64,000 nucleotides of DNA from Deltaproteobacteria bacterium (GTDB taxonomy: Bacteria; Desulfobacterota; Desulfuromonadia; Geobacterales; Pseudopelobacteraceae), in NCBI GenBank assembly GCA_021780495.1, contig JAJXYO010000027.1:114507-178506 (forward strand). Direction: 5' to 3'. Positions 1 to 9,505 of this stretch are shown piece by piece. Within the stretch, counting starts at the first letter, position 1, and each line of letters opens with the position of its first letter. The notes beneath the pieces are model-generated. The model was not told the DNA's origin. It saw only the letters and a program-made list of their open reading frames with translations, and did not search any database. The translations under genes were made by a program, and so were the position numbers.

Positions 1-660
1 AGGAAAACCGGCCGGTACCACCGTCACGTCGCACCCGGCATCCACCAGGCAACGCAGAATATTGTACTTGATGCCGAAATCATAGGCCACGACCTTGTAT
101 TTGAGCGTCGCAACGTCAATTTGGGGATAGCCCCCCTCCAGGTCCCACAGTCCCTCGCTCCAGTGGTACGGCTTGTCGCAGCTGACGCCACTGGCCAGAT
201 CGAGGCCGGCCATGCTGGGGATGGCGCGTGCCTTGGCAACCAGGCTGTCATGATTGAAGTCCGTGGTGGAGATGATGCCGTTCTGGGCGCCCTTGTCCCG
301 CAGGTGACGCGTCAGGGCACGGGTATCCAGGCCATGGATACCGACCACCCCGTTTTCCCGAAGGTAGGATCCGAGACTCATGGTTGCCCGCCAGTTGGAG
401 TAACAGTCCTGATACTCCTTGACGATGAATCCGGACAGGAACAGGCCGCGGCTCTCGATATCCTCCGGATTGATACCGGTATTGCCGATCTGGGGGTAGG
501 TCATGGTGACCATCTGCCCCTTGTAGGACGGATCGGTCAAGACCTCCTGATACCCGGTCATGGCCGTGTTGAAAACGACTTCACCGCTGGCTTCGCCAGT
601 AGCACCAAACGATCTGCCTTCAAAGATGCGCCCATCGGCGAGCGCAAGGATTGCTTTCAT
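1..660 (-). CDS. carA: carbamoyl-phosphate synthase small subunit, N-terminal part (cut by window edge)
   Basis: Glutamine-hydrolysing small subunit of carbamoyl-phosphate synthetase, which supplies carbamoyl phosphate for pyrimidine and arginine synthesis. The ATG is at 660 and the frame stays open to base 1, giving about 220 N-terminal residues. It opens MKAILALADGRIFEG and contains the typical small-subunit segments TAMTGYQEVLTDPSYKGQ and GLDTRALTRHLRDKG. Near the window edge the start of the class I glutamine amidotransferase domain appears (VVAYDFGIKYNILR). The catalytic Cys-His-Glu residues would lie beyond the edge. It is the last visible gene of the pyrR-pyrB-pyrC-carA operon, starting about 25 bases after pyrC, so it probably shares that operon's UMP-responsive control. 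carB is presumably further left. Confidence 0.96.
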   Translation of the reverse strand, partial: MKAILALADGRIFEGRSFGATGEASGEVVFNTAMTGYQEVLTDPSYKGQMVTMTYPQIGNTGINPEDIESRGLFLSGFIVKEYQDCYSNWRATMSLGSYLRENGVVGIHGLDTRALTRHLRDKGAQNGIISTTDFNHDSLVAKARAIPSMAGLDLASGVSCDKPYHWSEGLWDLEGGYPQIDVATLKYKVVAYDFGIKYNILRCLVDAGCDVTVVPAGFP

Positions 661-685
661 GATTTCAAACTCCAGTTAGTGAGAA

Positions 686-1963
686 TTAGGCTCGTGTATA
701 GACAACGTTTCCTGCCAGGATTGTTGCAGATGCTGCGCCGGTTACGTTCCACCCCAGAAAGGGCGAGTTCTTCGACTTGCTGACAAGCCTGTCGGGATCG
801 ACCGTCCACGCGGCCTGCGGGTCGATCACCGTGATGTCGGCTATGCTGCCTGCCACAAGAGTGCCGCGCTGCAGCCCCAGGATATTCGACGGGTTGCATG
901 ACATCTTTTCAATCAATTGATCAATGGTCAGCACGCCATCGCTGACCAGCCTGAGCGAGAGCGGCAGGGAGGTTTCCAGTCCGATGATGCCGTTCATGGC
1001 AGCATCGAATTCCACATCCTTCTCGTCCCGATGGTGGGGGGCATGGTCGGTGGCAATGGCATCGATGGTGCCGTCCGCCAGTCCGGCCTTGATAGCGGCC
1101 ACATCGGCGGCCTCCCGCAGCGGCGGGTTCATCTTGGCATTGGTGTCATATCCCCGGACGGCGTCATCGGTCAGGGTGAAGTAGTGCGGGGCCGTCTCGC
1201 AGGTCACGCGGACACCACGGGCCTTGGCCTCGCGGATGACCCGCACCGACCCTGCGGTAGAGACATGGGCAACATGGATGGGAGAACAGGTGTACTCGGC
1301 CAGCATCACATCGCGGGCCGTGGCAATATCCTCGGCGATACGGGGGATGCCCTTGAGACCAATCTCGGTCGAGGTAAAACCCTCGTTCATGACACCTGCT
1401 CCCACCAGGGAAAGCTCCTCGGCGTGGGTAATGACCAGAATGCCCATGCCACGGGCGTATTCCAGGGCTCGGCGCATCAATTCCGCATTTTTCACCGGTT
1501 TTCCGTCATCGGAAACCGCCACGCATCCCGCTTCCTTGAGTTCACCCATCTCGGACATACGCTCGCCATCCAGACCGTAGGTGATGGAACCGACCGGAAA
1601 CACGTTTGCAGCCCCCTCATTCCTGGCCTTGGTGATGATATAGCCGGCTATGGCCTTGTTGTCGATGACCGGCTTGGTGTTAGGCATACAGACTACCGAG
1701 GTAAAACCGCCGGCCGCGGCAGCCCGCGTCCCGCTGACGATGTCCTCCTTGTACTCCAGGCCAGGGTCGCGCAGGTGTACATGCATGTCGATCAGACCCG
1801 GTACCACGTATTTACCGGTCGCGTCGATGGTCTCGGCACCGGCCGGCGCCTTCAAACCCGTGCCGATCTCCTTGATCACACCGTTATCCACCAGCACGTC
1901 CAGCGTGTCATCCAGCTTCTGGCTCGGGTCGATCACCCGGCCTCCCTTGATCAACAGATTCAT
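686..1963 (-). CDS. pyrC: dihydroorotase
   Basis: Zinc amidohydrolase that cyclises carbamoyl aspartate to dihydroorotate, the third step of UMP synthesis. It is 425 residues from an ATG at 1963, preceded by GAGGTGA; an upstream in-frame extension to 2014 lacks a ribosome site and runs into a repeat element, so I reject it. Family signatures are visible: HVHLRDPG (metal-binding His pair), [19 protein letters not shown], and [15 protein letters not shown] with the catalytic Asp. The length fits the class I (PyrC/AllB-type) dihydroorotases. It lies between pyrB and carA. Unlike the other junctions in this operon, the pyrB-pyrC gap is long (about 185 bases) and contains an inverted repeat element. 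Confidence 0.96.
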   Translation of the reverse strand: MNLLIKGGRVIDPSQKLDDTLDVLVDNGVIKEIGTGLKAPAGAETIDATGKYVVPGLIDMHVHLRDPGLEYKEDIVSGTRAAAAGGFTSVVCMPNTKPVIDNKAIAGYIITKARNEGAANVFPVGSITYGLDGERMSEMGELKEAGCVAVSDDGKPVKNAELMRRALEYARGMGILVITHAEELSLVGAGVMNEGFTSTEIGLKGIPRIAEDIATARDVMLAEYTCSPIHVAHVSTAGSVRVIREAKARGVRVTCETAPHYFTLTDDAVRGYDTNAKMNPPLREAADVAAIKAGLADGTIDAIATDHAPHHRDEKDVEFDAAMNGIIGLETSLPLSLRLVSDGVLTIDQLIEKMSCNPSNILGLQRGTLVAGSIADITVIDPQAAWTVDPDRLVSKSKNSPFLGWNVTGAASATILAGNVVYTRA

Positions 1964-1992
1964 ATGGTCACCTCGTAAAAGAAAATTTATTT

Positions 1993-2138
1993 CACCACGG
2001 AGACACAGAGACACGGAGAAAAAACTTTATTTTTGTAGAATCAAGAATACTGAAGCAACATCAATTTAAGTAACTGAACTCAACACAGACAATTCATAGC
2101 CCTCATGATTTTCTCCGTGTCTTCGTGTCACTGTGGTA
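1993..2138. repeat. inverted-repeat element inside the pyrB-pyrC gap
   Basis: Two arms of about 30 bases, 1993-2022 (contains CACGGAGACACAGAGACACG) and 2109-2138 (contains CTCCGTGTCTTCGTGTCACT), are near-perfect inverted copies separated by about 86 bases of AT-richer DNA. The 'accacggagacacagagacacgg' type of sequence is a dispersed repeat in many bacterial genomes. A transcript could fold into a long hairpin and may affect pyrC/carA expression or mRNA stability. No coding capacity was seen. Confidence 0.75.
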
Positions 2139-2148
2139 GATTTTGACT

Positions 2149-3084
2149 TTATTCTAATTCTCCTCCACAGACGTGGTAGAGCATCGCCATCCTGACCGCC
2201 ACCCCGTTTTCAACCTGCTTGAGGATATGGGACTGTCCGCCGTCCACCACGTAGGAGGACATCTCGACCCCGCGGTTGATCGGGCCGGGGTGCATGACCA
2301 TGGCATCCGGCTTGGCCAGCTTGAGATTCTCCGGATTCAGACCGAAATAGCGTGAGTATTCGCGGGCATTGGGCATCAGGGTCTTGCCCTGACGTTCCTG
2401 CTGAATACGCAGCATCATGACCACATCGGCATCCTGGATGGCCTCTTTCATGGAGGCACAGACAGTGACATTGCCCAGACGCTCGGCACCCGGCGGCATC
2501 ATGGTCGGCGGCCCGGCCAGGAAGACCTGCGAGCCCATCTTGGTCAGTCCCTGGATATTGGAACGGGCCACGCGGCTGTGAGTTATGTCACCCACAATGG
2601 CCACCTTGAGACCGTCCAGACGCCCGAAGCGGTCCTTCATGGTCAGCATATCCAGCAGCCCTTGGGAGGGGTGCTCGTGGGTGCCATCACCGGCATTGAT
2701 GATCGAACAACCCGGCATCTTGCTGGAGAGGAAATAATGCGAACCGGAGACGGCATGGCGCATGACAATGATGTCCGGCTTCATGGCCAGCAGGTTGAGG
2801 GCCGTATCCGCCAGGGTCTCACCCTTGGTGGCCGAACTGGAGGATGGCGTAATATTGACCGTATCGGCCGAAAGGCGCTTGCCGGCGATCTCGAACGAGG
2901 TGCGGGTGCGGGTCGAGGCCTCGTAGAACAGGTTGATGATGGTCTTGCCGCGCAAGGTCGGAACCTTCTTGATGTCGCGACTGTTGATCTCGCGCATGCT
3001 CTCGGCCGTGGACAGGAGCAGTTCGATCTCCTCCTTGTTCAGATCACGCAGCGCAATGATGTCCTTATGCTTGAATTCAGCCAT
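2149..3084 (-). CDS. pyrB: aspartate carbamoyltransferase catalytic subunit
   Basis: Condenses carbamoyl phosphate with aspartate, the committed step of pyrimidine synthesis. The 311 residues match the usual catalytic-chain length. Visible motifs are STRTRTSFE (phosphate-binding loop), [26 protein letters not shown] and [13 protein letters not shown]. The start ATG at 3084 follows the pyrR stop by 15 bases, indicating translational proximity in one operon. No pyrI regulatory chain is present, consistent with the Bacillus-like arrangement in which regulation comes from PyrR attenuation. Confidence 0.97.
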   Translation of the reverse strand: MAEFKHKDIIALRDLNKEEIELLLSTAESMREINSRDIKKVPTLRGKTIINLFYEASTRTRTSFEIAGKRLSADTVNITPSSSSATKGETLADTALNLLAMKPDIIVMRHAVSGSHYFLSSKMPGCSIINAGDGTHEHPSQGLLDMLTMKDRFGRLDGLKVAIVGDITHSRVARSNIQGLTKMGSQVFLAGPPTMMPPGAERLGNVTVCASMKEAIQDADVVMMLRIQQERQGKTLMPNAREYSRYFGLNPENLKLAKPDAMVMHPGPINRGVEMSSYVVDGGQSHILKQVENGVAVRMAMLYHVCGGELE

Positions 3085-3099
3085 GCCGCCCTCCCCTCG

Positions 3100-3711
<612 letters not shown>

Positions 3712-3725
3712 TCAATCATGCTGTA

Positions 3726-3755
3726 ACCCTTGCTAGCCTCTCGGGCTAGATTAAA
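3726..3755 (-). promoter_or_regulatory. PyrR-binding anti-antiterminator loop
   Basis: Minus-strand RNA has AATCTAGCC-CGAGA-GGCTAGCAAGG: a 6-bp stem (3749-3744 with 3738-3733) closed by the loop CGAGA. Known PyrR binding loops carry a conserved GAGAGG segment closed by a short stem, with AATC before it and AAGG after it, and all of these are present. It lies about 35-60 bases upstream of the leader terminator, which is the expected geometry. The assignment is by pattern, not experiment. Confidence 0.75.
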
Positions 3756-3861
3756 AGGTGGTGGTGTATGTGTAGAGGGACTTTAGCACCGACCGTCCGG
3801 CAGGTCAAGGAGAGATTATCCGTATCCATCTCCCGCCCGAAACTATTCGCCGGGTGTCAGA

Positions 3862-4740
3862 TTACTCCACATTCTGGACCTGCTCGCGCATCTTCTCCAT
3901 CTCGGCCTTGATCTGGATCACCAGGGCAGCGATGATCGCGTCATTGGCCTTGGAACCGATCGTGTTGACCTCGCGGTTCATCTCCTGCATCAGGAAATCC
4001 AGCTTGCGTCCGACCGGTTCTTTCAGCCGCAAGGCTTCATCGAACTGGGCAAAATGACTGGAGAGCCGGACCAATTCCTCGGTAATATCGCAGCGGTCGG
4101 CCAGCAGCGCCACCTCCTGGGCCAGCCGGGCCGGATCCAGCTCGGTGTCACCCAGCAGCTGTTCCAGGCGGAGCATCAGTTTCTGCTTGTACTCCAGCAC
4201 CATCAGCGGTGTCCGCTCGCTGATCTGATTGACCCATTGGGCAATCTGCTCGCGCCGGGCCAGCAGATCGGCGGCCAGCGTCTCGCCCTCCCTGGTGCGC
4301 ATCGCATCAATGGCAGCCATGGCAGCCGCCACCGCCTGGGTCAATTGCGGTTGAAACTCGCTCTCCTCGATGGTCGTAGAAACATCCCGCATGACCCCCT
4401 TTTGGGCCAGCACCAGATTCAAGGGCACCTCAACCGTCAGCCCCAACTCCCGCGACAGATGGCTGAAGGCATCAAAGTAGCCCTTGGCCAGCTGGTTATT
4501 AATCTGCGGAACCGCCTCTACCCCGGAGACCTCCTCCCACAGGACCGTCACATCGATCTTGCCGCGTTTGAGCAGGGTTGAGATCTGGCGCTTCAGTTCG
4601 TTCTCAAGGGCAAGAAACTGGCGCGGCATCCGTACGGTGGGCTCACCATAACGATGATTAACCGAGCGGATCTCCACAGAAAACACCCCCCGTGGCGAGG
4701 CGGCCTCACCTTTGCCGTAGCCGGTCATACTCTTTATCAT
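3862..4740 (-). CDS. yicC: YicC-family endoribonuclease-like protein
   Basis: Belongs to the YicC/YloC stress-induced family, some members of which are endoribonucleases. The start at 4740 gives MIKSMTGYGKGEA, the characteristic N-terminus, preceded by GAGGAGG; an upstream in-frame start at 4797 is unlikely. It is 292 residues, normal for the family. The family-typical C-terminus, LDFLMQEMNREVNTIGSKAND, is intact, with the Glu-rich putative metal-site region after it. It stands alone between the pyr operon and a toxin-antitoxin region; the gmk gene that often follows yicC is not adjacent. Confidence 0.93.
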   Translation of the reverse strand: MIKSMTGYGKGEAASPRGVFSVEIRSVNHRYGEPTVRMPRQFLALENELKRQISTLLKRGKIDVTVLWEEVSGVEAVPQINNQLAKGYFDAFSHLSRELGLTVEVPLNLVLAQKGVMRDVSTTIEESEFQPQLTQAVAAAMAAIDAMRTREGETLAADLLARREQIAQWVNQISERTPLMVLEYKQKLMLRLEQLLGDTELDPARLAQEVALLADRCDITEELVRLSSHFAQFDEALRLKEPVGRKLDFLMQEMNREVNTIGSKANDAIIAALVIQIKAEMEKMREQVQNVE

Positions 4741-4844
4741 GGTTTTCGCAACCTCCTCTGGTTGTATCTGAAATGAGTCAAATAAACGGTTCAACATCGA
4801 GCCGAATTGAAAGTCTGAGTATCAATTTGGCCAACCATCCGGAA

Positions 4845-5213
4845 TTACGCAGCCAACCTGAACGTCGCATCAATTTCATCCCATGGCACGTAGAAATGAC
4901 CGCTGGCATCCTTTTCCACCAGCCCCAGCCGCTCCATGGTTTTGACATCGTCAAAGACATTGCGGTATTGACGGTGCAGATGTTTTGCCAGTGCATTGAT
5001 GCTGGCGTGACCCATGCGGCGCAGTTCGGCCAACAGTTTAAAGCGTTTGGGGGTCAGGTGTTTGAGAAGTGAGGCCAGGTCGTCGAAATAGAGGCGCTCG
5101 ACCGGCTTATCCGGCAACCAGCCGTCGTCAATCCGGCCGGTCAGCTCTTTCAGCTCGTCAAAAAACTCCTTATCGCTCTTGATCCCGATTGTAAGATTCC
5201 GTATTTTTTTCAT
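4845..5213 (-). CDS. winged-helix DNA-binding protein (HVO_A0114/MarR-like, antitoxin-type)
   Basis: A 122-residue protein with a central winged-helix region (LTPKRFKLLAELRRMGHASI, then NALAKHLHRQYRNVFDDVKT), ending in a short beta strand that fits the wing. Proteins of this type (COG4190 / HVO_A0114 family) usually lie beside a small toxin-like gene and are thought to act as antitoxins or repressors. AAAGGTGA lies upstream of the ATG at 5213. Here the upstream neighbour is the broken relE of a different module, and no dedicated partner is visible in the 95-base gap, so it appears to be an orphan. The family call is from pattern recognition and the function is inferred. Confidence 0.7.
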   Translation of the reverse strand: MKKIRNLTIGIKSDKEFFDELKELTGRIDDGWLPDKPVERLYFDDLASLLKHLTPKRFKLLAELRRMGHASINALAKHLHRQYRNVFDDVKTMERLGLVEKDASGHFYVPWDEIDATFRLAA

Positions 5214-5309
5214 GGCGTTAACGTCACCTTTAATAAACCTTGGCGGTGAGATGATCTAAGCTCGCTCAGCCAGCGTTTGATCTTTATCGGCTTCTTTTTG
5301 CTGATGCAA

Positions 5310-5566
5310 CTATCGATAAACTTCCCGCCGGTGGCCTATCTTAACGACCAGAACAGTCAAAATCTCCTGCTCTATTCGATAGATGATGCGGTAATCGCTT
5401 ACTCTCACACGGTACAGGCCGTCGCTGTTCTTGAGCTTTTTAACTCCCGGCGGCAGGGGATCGTCAGCCAGTCCGAGGATGCAGGCATCCAGGCGTTTCA
5501 ACATTGGTTTGGGGACAGCCGTTAATCCCGTTCCGCCGCCTTGGTCAACTCGATCCGAAAGGCCAT
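5310..5566 (-). pseudogene. RelE-type toxin, frameshifted
   Basis: The reading frame opens at 5566 with MAFRIELTKAAERD and hits TAA after 14 codons. One base out of phase, the frame continues LTAVPKPMLKRLDACILGL and runs to the stop at 5310. Joining the two (a single T missing at about 5523-5526) restores a complete RelE/ParE-fold toxin of about 85 residues. The C-terminal half is intact, with LYRVRVSDYRIIYRI and KIGHRREVYR carrying the Arg/His/Tyr residues typical of RelE ribonucleases. The gene starts directly after the antitoxin stop (TAAATG). The toxin is therefore probably dead unless this is a sequencing error or the frame is recoded. Confidence 0.82.
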
Positions 5567-5815
5567 TTAAAGCCCCAGCTCACGCCGCAAATCCAGATAG
5601 GAAACCCGCTCGTCGGATTCTGCCAGGGCCGCCTTTGCCGCTGCAACGTCCATTTGGTCTTCCAGCTCTTCGAGAAGATCCAGGTCTTCAACCGGTACAA
5701 TTGCTACCAGTTTTTTACCACGCCGGGTCAGAACAAATCGCTCCTTGCCAAATGATGCCCGGTTGATGACATCAGCAAAATCGTTGCGGGCTTCTGCTGT
5801 TGATATATTGGTCAT
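5567..5815 (-). CDS. Phd/YefM-family antitoxin
   Basis: An 82-residue antitoxin from the ATG at 5815, preceded by GGAGG eight bases upstream; a frame extension to 5830 is less likely. The N-terminus MTNISTAEARNDFADVINRA is the Phd/YefM DNA-binding fold signature, followed by RFVLTRRGKKLVAIVPVEDL. The acidic C-terminal tail would neutralise the toxin. Its stop abuts the ATG of the frameshifted relE, so they form one operon. A palindrome just upstream is a probable operator for autoregulation. It may be kept as a remnant or act in trans on another RelE. Confidence 0.88.
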   Translation of the reverse strand: MTNISTAEARNDFADVINRASFGKERFVLTRRGKKLVAIVPVEDLDLLEELEDQMDVAAAKAALAESDERVSYLDLRRELGL

Positions 5816-5832
5816 GATGATAACCTCCATTT

Positions 5833-5845
5833 GTACAAATTGTAC
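5833..5845. promoter_or_regulatory. operator palindrome of the phd-relE module
   Basis: GTACAA-A-TTGTAC is a perfect 6-bp inverted repeat with a one-base centre, 18 bases upstream of the antitoxin ATG. Phd/YefM antitoxins commonly repress their own promoter at such short GTAC-containing palindromes. Binding is inferred. Confidence 0.5.
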
Positions 5846-6055
5846 GTTACGGACAAGATAAGGTCAAATAGTTTGTGCATGCCCACAGTTGCCGATTTTC
5901 TGGATGGTGAGGATCTTGGGGTACAGCATAGTTCCGTTCGGATACAATGGCTGTAGAGTAGTACCAGATTTGCGGCGGGGATTCCATGAAAATAGATGAA
6001 TGATTTTAGTTAAAATCAGCGTCTTCCGGTTTGGTGTGTGCATAAGTCAAAAGCG

Positions 6056-6154
6056 CCCCTCATCCGCCCCTACGGGGCACCTTCTCCCGGTGGGAGAAGG
6101 GAAAATGTATCCCCTCTCCCACCGGGAGAGGGTGGCCGAAGGCCGGGTGAGGGG
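6056..6154. repeat. GC-rich inverted repeat upstream of recC
   Basis: Arms 6056-6101 and 6111-6154 are inverted copies around CTTCTCCCGGTGGGAGAAGG / CTCTCCCACCGGGAGAGG, flanked by CCCCTCA and TGAGGGG. The 'cccctcacccggccttcggccaccctctccc' type of unit is a dispersed palindromic repeat in many proteobacteria. The rest of 5846-6283 shows no gene. Confidence 0.7.
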
Positions 6155-6283
6155 ACAAGGCAGGGTTTTAGCATCTTTGCAATTACCAAACCGGACACTA
6201 CTGAGTTAAAATCCGCCAGCCGATCCGCCAGCCAGCCTACTTCCTGCTTGTGTGTCCAGCCATTTCGGGTATAGTTTAGCGCC

Positions 6284-9200
6284 ATGAACAACCTGAACGT
6301 ACATACCAGCAGCTCCCTGACCAGCCTCGCCGCCGCGCTGGCCCAGAGCCTGGCGGACAAACCGGCCGCGCCGCTGGCCCGCGAAACGGTTGTGACCCTG
6401 AGCACCGGCATGGGACGCTGGCTCTCCATGGAACTGGCGGCTGCCCAGGGGATCTGTGCCGGCATAGATTTCCGCTTTCCCAACGACACCATCGACGCCT
6501 GTTTCCGGGCCGTTATCCCCGGCCTTCCGGAGCACTCCCCCTTTGCTCTGGACACCATGACCTGGCGCATCGCTGCCCTGCTCCCTACCCACCTGCATCT
6601 CCCGGCCTTCGGCACCCTGGCCGCCTATCTGCGGGATGGCAGCGATGACCGCCGCCTGCTGCAGCTGACCCGCACCCTGGCCGATACCTTCGACCAGTAC
6701 ACCATCTTCCGGCCGGAGATGATCCTGGCATGGGATCAGGGTAAGGACCAGGAAGAATGGCAGGCCGTGCTGTGGCGCGCCCTGACAAGCGGCTACCCCG
6801 GCCTGCACCGGGCGGCGCTCTTGCACACATTCCGCCGGACGCTCGATTCAGGCCGGCTGCCGCCGGCGGCGCTGCCTGCCCGCATCAGCCTGTTCGGCAT
6901 CTCGTTCCTGCCCCCCTTCCACCTGGAGGTTTTTTCACTGCTCTCCCGCTTTATCGCTATCGACATCTATCTCTGCAATCCCTGCGGCGGTTTCTGGGGC
7001 GACCTGCTCTCCGAAAAGCGCCGGGCCGGCCTGGCCCTGAACCCGGCCCTGCCGCCCGAGGCGCTCGAATTTTACGAAACCGGCAACCCGCTGCTCTCGT
7101 CCCTGGGCACCCAGGGACAGGAGTTTTTCAACCTGCTGCTCGATTTCGACGCCGGCTGGCACGACCTGGACAACGGCCGGAGGGCCGGCAACGACACCCT
7201 GCTGGGCATCATCCAGAACGACATCCTGGAGTTGCGCGACCGTGGCGGGAAGGAATCGCGGGCAATGGTGGCCGGACACGACCGTTCGCTGCAGGTTCAC
7301 TCCTGCCATGGCCCCTTGCGCGAGATGGAGGTGCTGTACGACCATCTGCTGCGTATGTTTGACGAACTGCCGGGTTTGGAGCCGCGCGCGATCTGCGTGA
7401 TGACGCCGGACATCGAGAGCTATGCCCCCTACATAACGGCGGTATTCGGCAGCCGCTGCGGCGGTCGCCCGGCCATCCCCTTCACGATCGCGGACCAGAG
7501 CGCCCGGGCGGAAAATCCGCTGATCGAGACCTTCCGGCGGATCCTGGGTCTCTCGGACAGCCGCTTCGGGGTCAACAGCCTGCTGGAGATCCTGGAATGC
7601 CCGCAGGTCATGGCTTGCTTCGACCTGTCCACTGCCGAGCTGGGCCAGATCCGCGAGTGGCTCTCCGACAGCGGGGTCCGCTGGGGCATCGATGGCGCGC
7701 ATCGCGCCGCGCTCGGCTTTCCGCCCTATGAGGATTTCAGCTGGCAGGCCGGGCTGCAGCGCCTGTTCCTGGGCTATGCCCTGGCCCCGGACGGCGACGC
7801 GCTCTTTGCCGGCCGCCTGCCCTGCGACAACATCGAGGGGCGCCAGGCCGTTGCCCTGGGTAAACTGGCCCTGTTCGTCGATAACACCGCCCGCCTGCGG
7901 GCCAGGCTCTCGACCGAGCAGACCCTCGACGAATGGGCCGCTACCCTGACCGCGGCCGCCGACGGGTTGCTCCGCCCGCTGGATGAGAACGATACCGGCT
8001 GCAGCTCGCTCTACAGCGCCTTCCAGACCTTGCGGGAAACCCGGGCTGCCTCCGGCTTTGATCAGCGCATCGGGATAGCGGCCGTGAGCGACCATCTCAC
8101 CAGGCTGCTGGAACAAGGCGCGGGCGCCTCCGGCTTCCTGAACGGCAGGCTGACCTTCTGCGCCATGCTGCCCATGCGCAGCATCCCCCAACGGGTGGTC
8201 TGCCTGGTGGGGATGAACGACGGCCTCTTCCCGCGCAACCCGCGCCAGCCCGGATTCAGCCTGATGAACGGCAGCCGGCGGCGCGGCGACCGCTCGGTGC
8301 GCGACGAGGATCGCTACCTGTTTCTGGAGGCGCTCATGTCGGCCTCCGAGCGCCTGTATATCAGCTACACCGGCCAGAATGACCGGGACAACGCGCTCAT
8401 GCCCCCCTCGGTGGTGGTGTCCGAGCTGCTGGATTACGTACGGCGCGGCTTCCTGCTGCAGGGAACGGACACGCCGCCCGATGTCGTCACCAGGCAGCGC
8501 CTGCAAGCATTCAACAGCGCGTATTTCAGCGGCGACGACGGCTCACAGCTGTTCAGCTATGCCGGTGAGATCCGGGATGCCCTGGCATCCCTGCGCACAG
8601 ACGGCCGTTCCCGGCGGGACTTCATCGGCGCCCCCCTGGCCGATGATCCCCTGTTGTGGCAACAGCTCGATATCCGGCAGCTGACCAGATTCCTGGACAA
8701 CCCGGCCAGAGCGTTTCTGGCGCTGCGCCTGAACGTCCAGCCATACAACCTGGCCGATGAACTCGATGAGCGTGAGCCCTTTGCCCTGGATAACCTTGCC
8801 GGCTATGGACTCACCCAGGATCTGGTGGCACAGGCCCTGCGCCATGAAGAACCGGGCCGCCTGTATGCCGCTGCCCGGGCCCGGGCGGTGCTGCCGCCGC
8901 TGCAGGCCGGTCAGATCGCCTTCAACGCCCTCCAGCAGACAGGTTCTGCCTTTGCCGGACTGGTGGCCCCCCACCTGGGTGCTGAGCTCGATGCGCTGCC
9001 GCTGTCTTTGGAGATACACGGCACGCTCCTGACCGGTGTCCTGGCGGGGCTGCGCCAGGGGCGGCACGTGCGCTGGCGCTGTGCCAGCATAAAAGGCAAG
9101 GATCGCCTGGCCCTGTGGGTCGAGCACCTGATCCTCAATACCCTGCGGCCGGACGGCTACCCCCGTGAAAGTCTGCTGGTCTGCAAGGATGCCACCCTGA

Positions 9201-9505
9201 GCCTGCCGCCCGTGCACAATGCCGCCGAACTGCTGGCCGATCTGATCGCCCTGTACCGCGAAGGGTTGTGCCGGCCGCTGCACTTTTTTCCCCAGATATC
9301 CTGGTTGTATCTCAGCCAGGGGCTGGATGCGGCCGAGGCGCGCTGGAACGGGAGCGACCATTCCCCGGCCCCGCCCGAATCGGCCCATCCCGCCTATGCG
9401 CTCTGCTACAACGGCCAGGAGGTTCTGGACGAGGAATTCATCCGCCTGGCTGAGCGGGTGTACGGCCCGTTGCGGGCCATAGCGATCGAGGAGACACTGA
9501 AATGA
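6284..9505 (+). CDS. recC: exodeoxyribonuclease V gamma subunit RecC
   Basis: Chi-recognition subunit of the RecBCD helicase-nuclease, which processes double-strand DNA ends for recombination. At 1073 residues it is close to E. coli RecC. The N-terminal motif LSTGMGRWLSMELAAAQGICAG matches the family, as do FGISFLPPFHLEVF, VHSCHGPLREMEVLYD and VVCLVGMNDGLFPR. RecC is an inactivated SF1 helicase fold with a dead nuclease-like C-terminal domain. Its TGA overlaps the recB ATG (ATGA at 9502-9505), so the two are translationally coupled. No strong ribosome site precedes the ATG at 6284, but homology begins within the first residues. No recD is found in the window. Confidence 0.94.
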   Translation: MNNLNVHTSSSLTSLAAALAQSLADKPAAPLARETVVTLSTGMGRWLSMELAAAQGICAGIDFRFPNDTIDACFRAVIPGLPEHSPFALDTMTWRIAALLPTHLHLPAFGTLAAYLRDGSDDRRLLQLTRTLADTFDQYTIFRPEMILAWDQGKDQEEWQAVLWRALTSGYPGLHRAALLHTFRRTLDSGRLPPAALPARISLFGISFLPPFHLEVFSLLSRFIAIDIYLCNPCGGFWGDLLSEKRRAGLALNPALPPEALEFYETGNPLLSSLGTQGQEFFNLLLDFDAGWHDLDNGRRAGNDTLLGIIQNDILELRDRGGKESRAMVAGHDRSLQVHSCHGPLREMEVLYDHLLRMFDELPGLEPRAICVMTPDIESYAPYITAVFGSRCGGRPAIPFTIADQSARAENPLIETFRRILGLSDSRFGVNSLLEILECPQVMACFDLSTAELGQIREWLSDSGVRWGIDGAHRAALGFPPYEDFSWQAGLQRLFLGYALAPDGDALFAGRLPCDNIEGRQAVALGKLALFVDNTARLRARLSTEQTLDEWAATLTAAADGLLRPLDENDTGCSSLYSAFQTLRETRAASGFDQRIGIAAVSDHLTRLLEQGAGASGFLNGRLTFCAMLPMRSIPQRVVCLVGMNDGLFPRNPRQPGFSLMNGSRRRGDRSVRDEDRYLFLEALMSASERLYISYTGQNDRDNALMPPSVVVSELLDYVRRGFLLQGTDTPPDVVTRQRLQAFNSAYFSGDDGSQLFSYAGEIRDALASLRTDGRSRRDFIGAPLADDPLLWQQLDIRQLTRFLDNPARAFLALRLNVQPYNLADELDEREPFALDNLAGYGLTQDLVAQALRHEEPGRLYAAARARAVLPPLQAGQIAFNALQQTGSAFAGLVAPHLGAELDALPLSLEIHGTLLTGVLAGLRQGRHVRWRCASIKGKDRLALWVEHLILNTLRPDGYPRESLLVCKDATLSLPPVHNAAELLADLIALYREGLCRPLHFFPQISWLYLSQGLDAAEARWNGSDHSPAPPESAHPAYALCYNGQEVLDEEFIRLAERVYGPLRAIAIEETLK

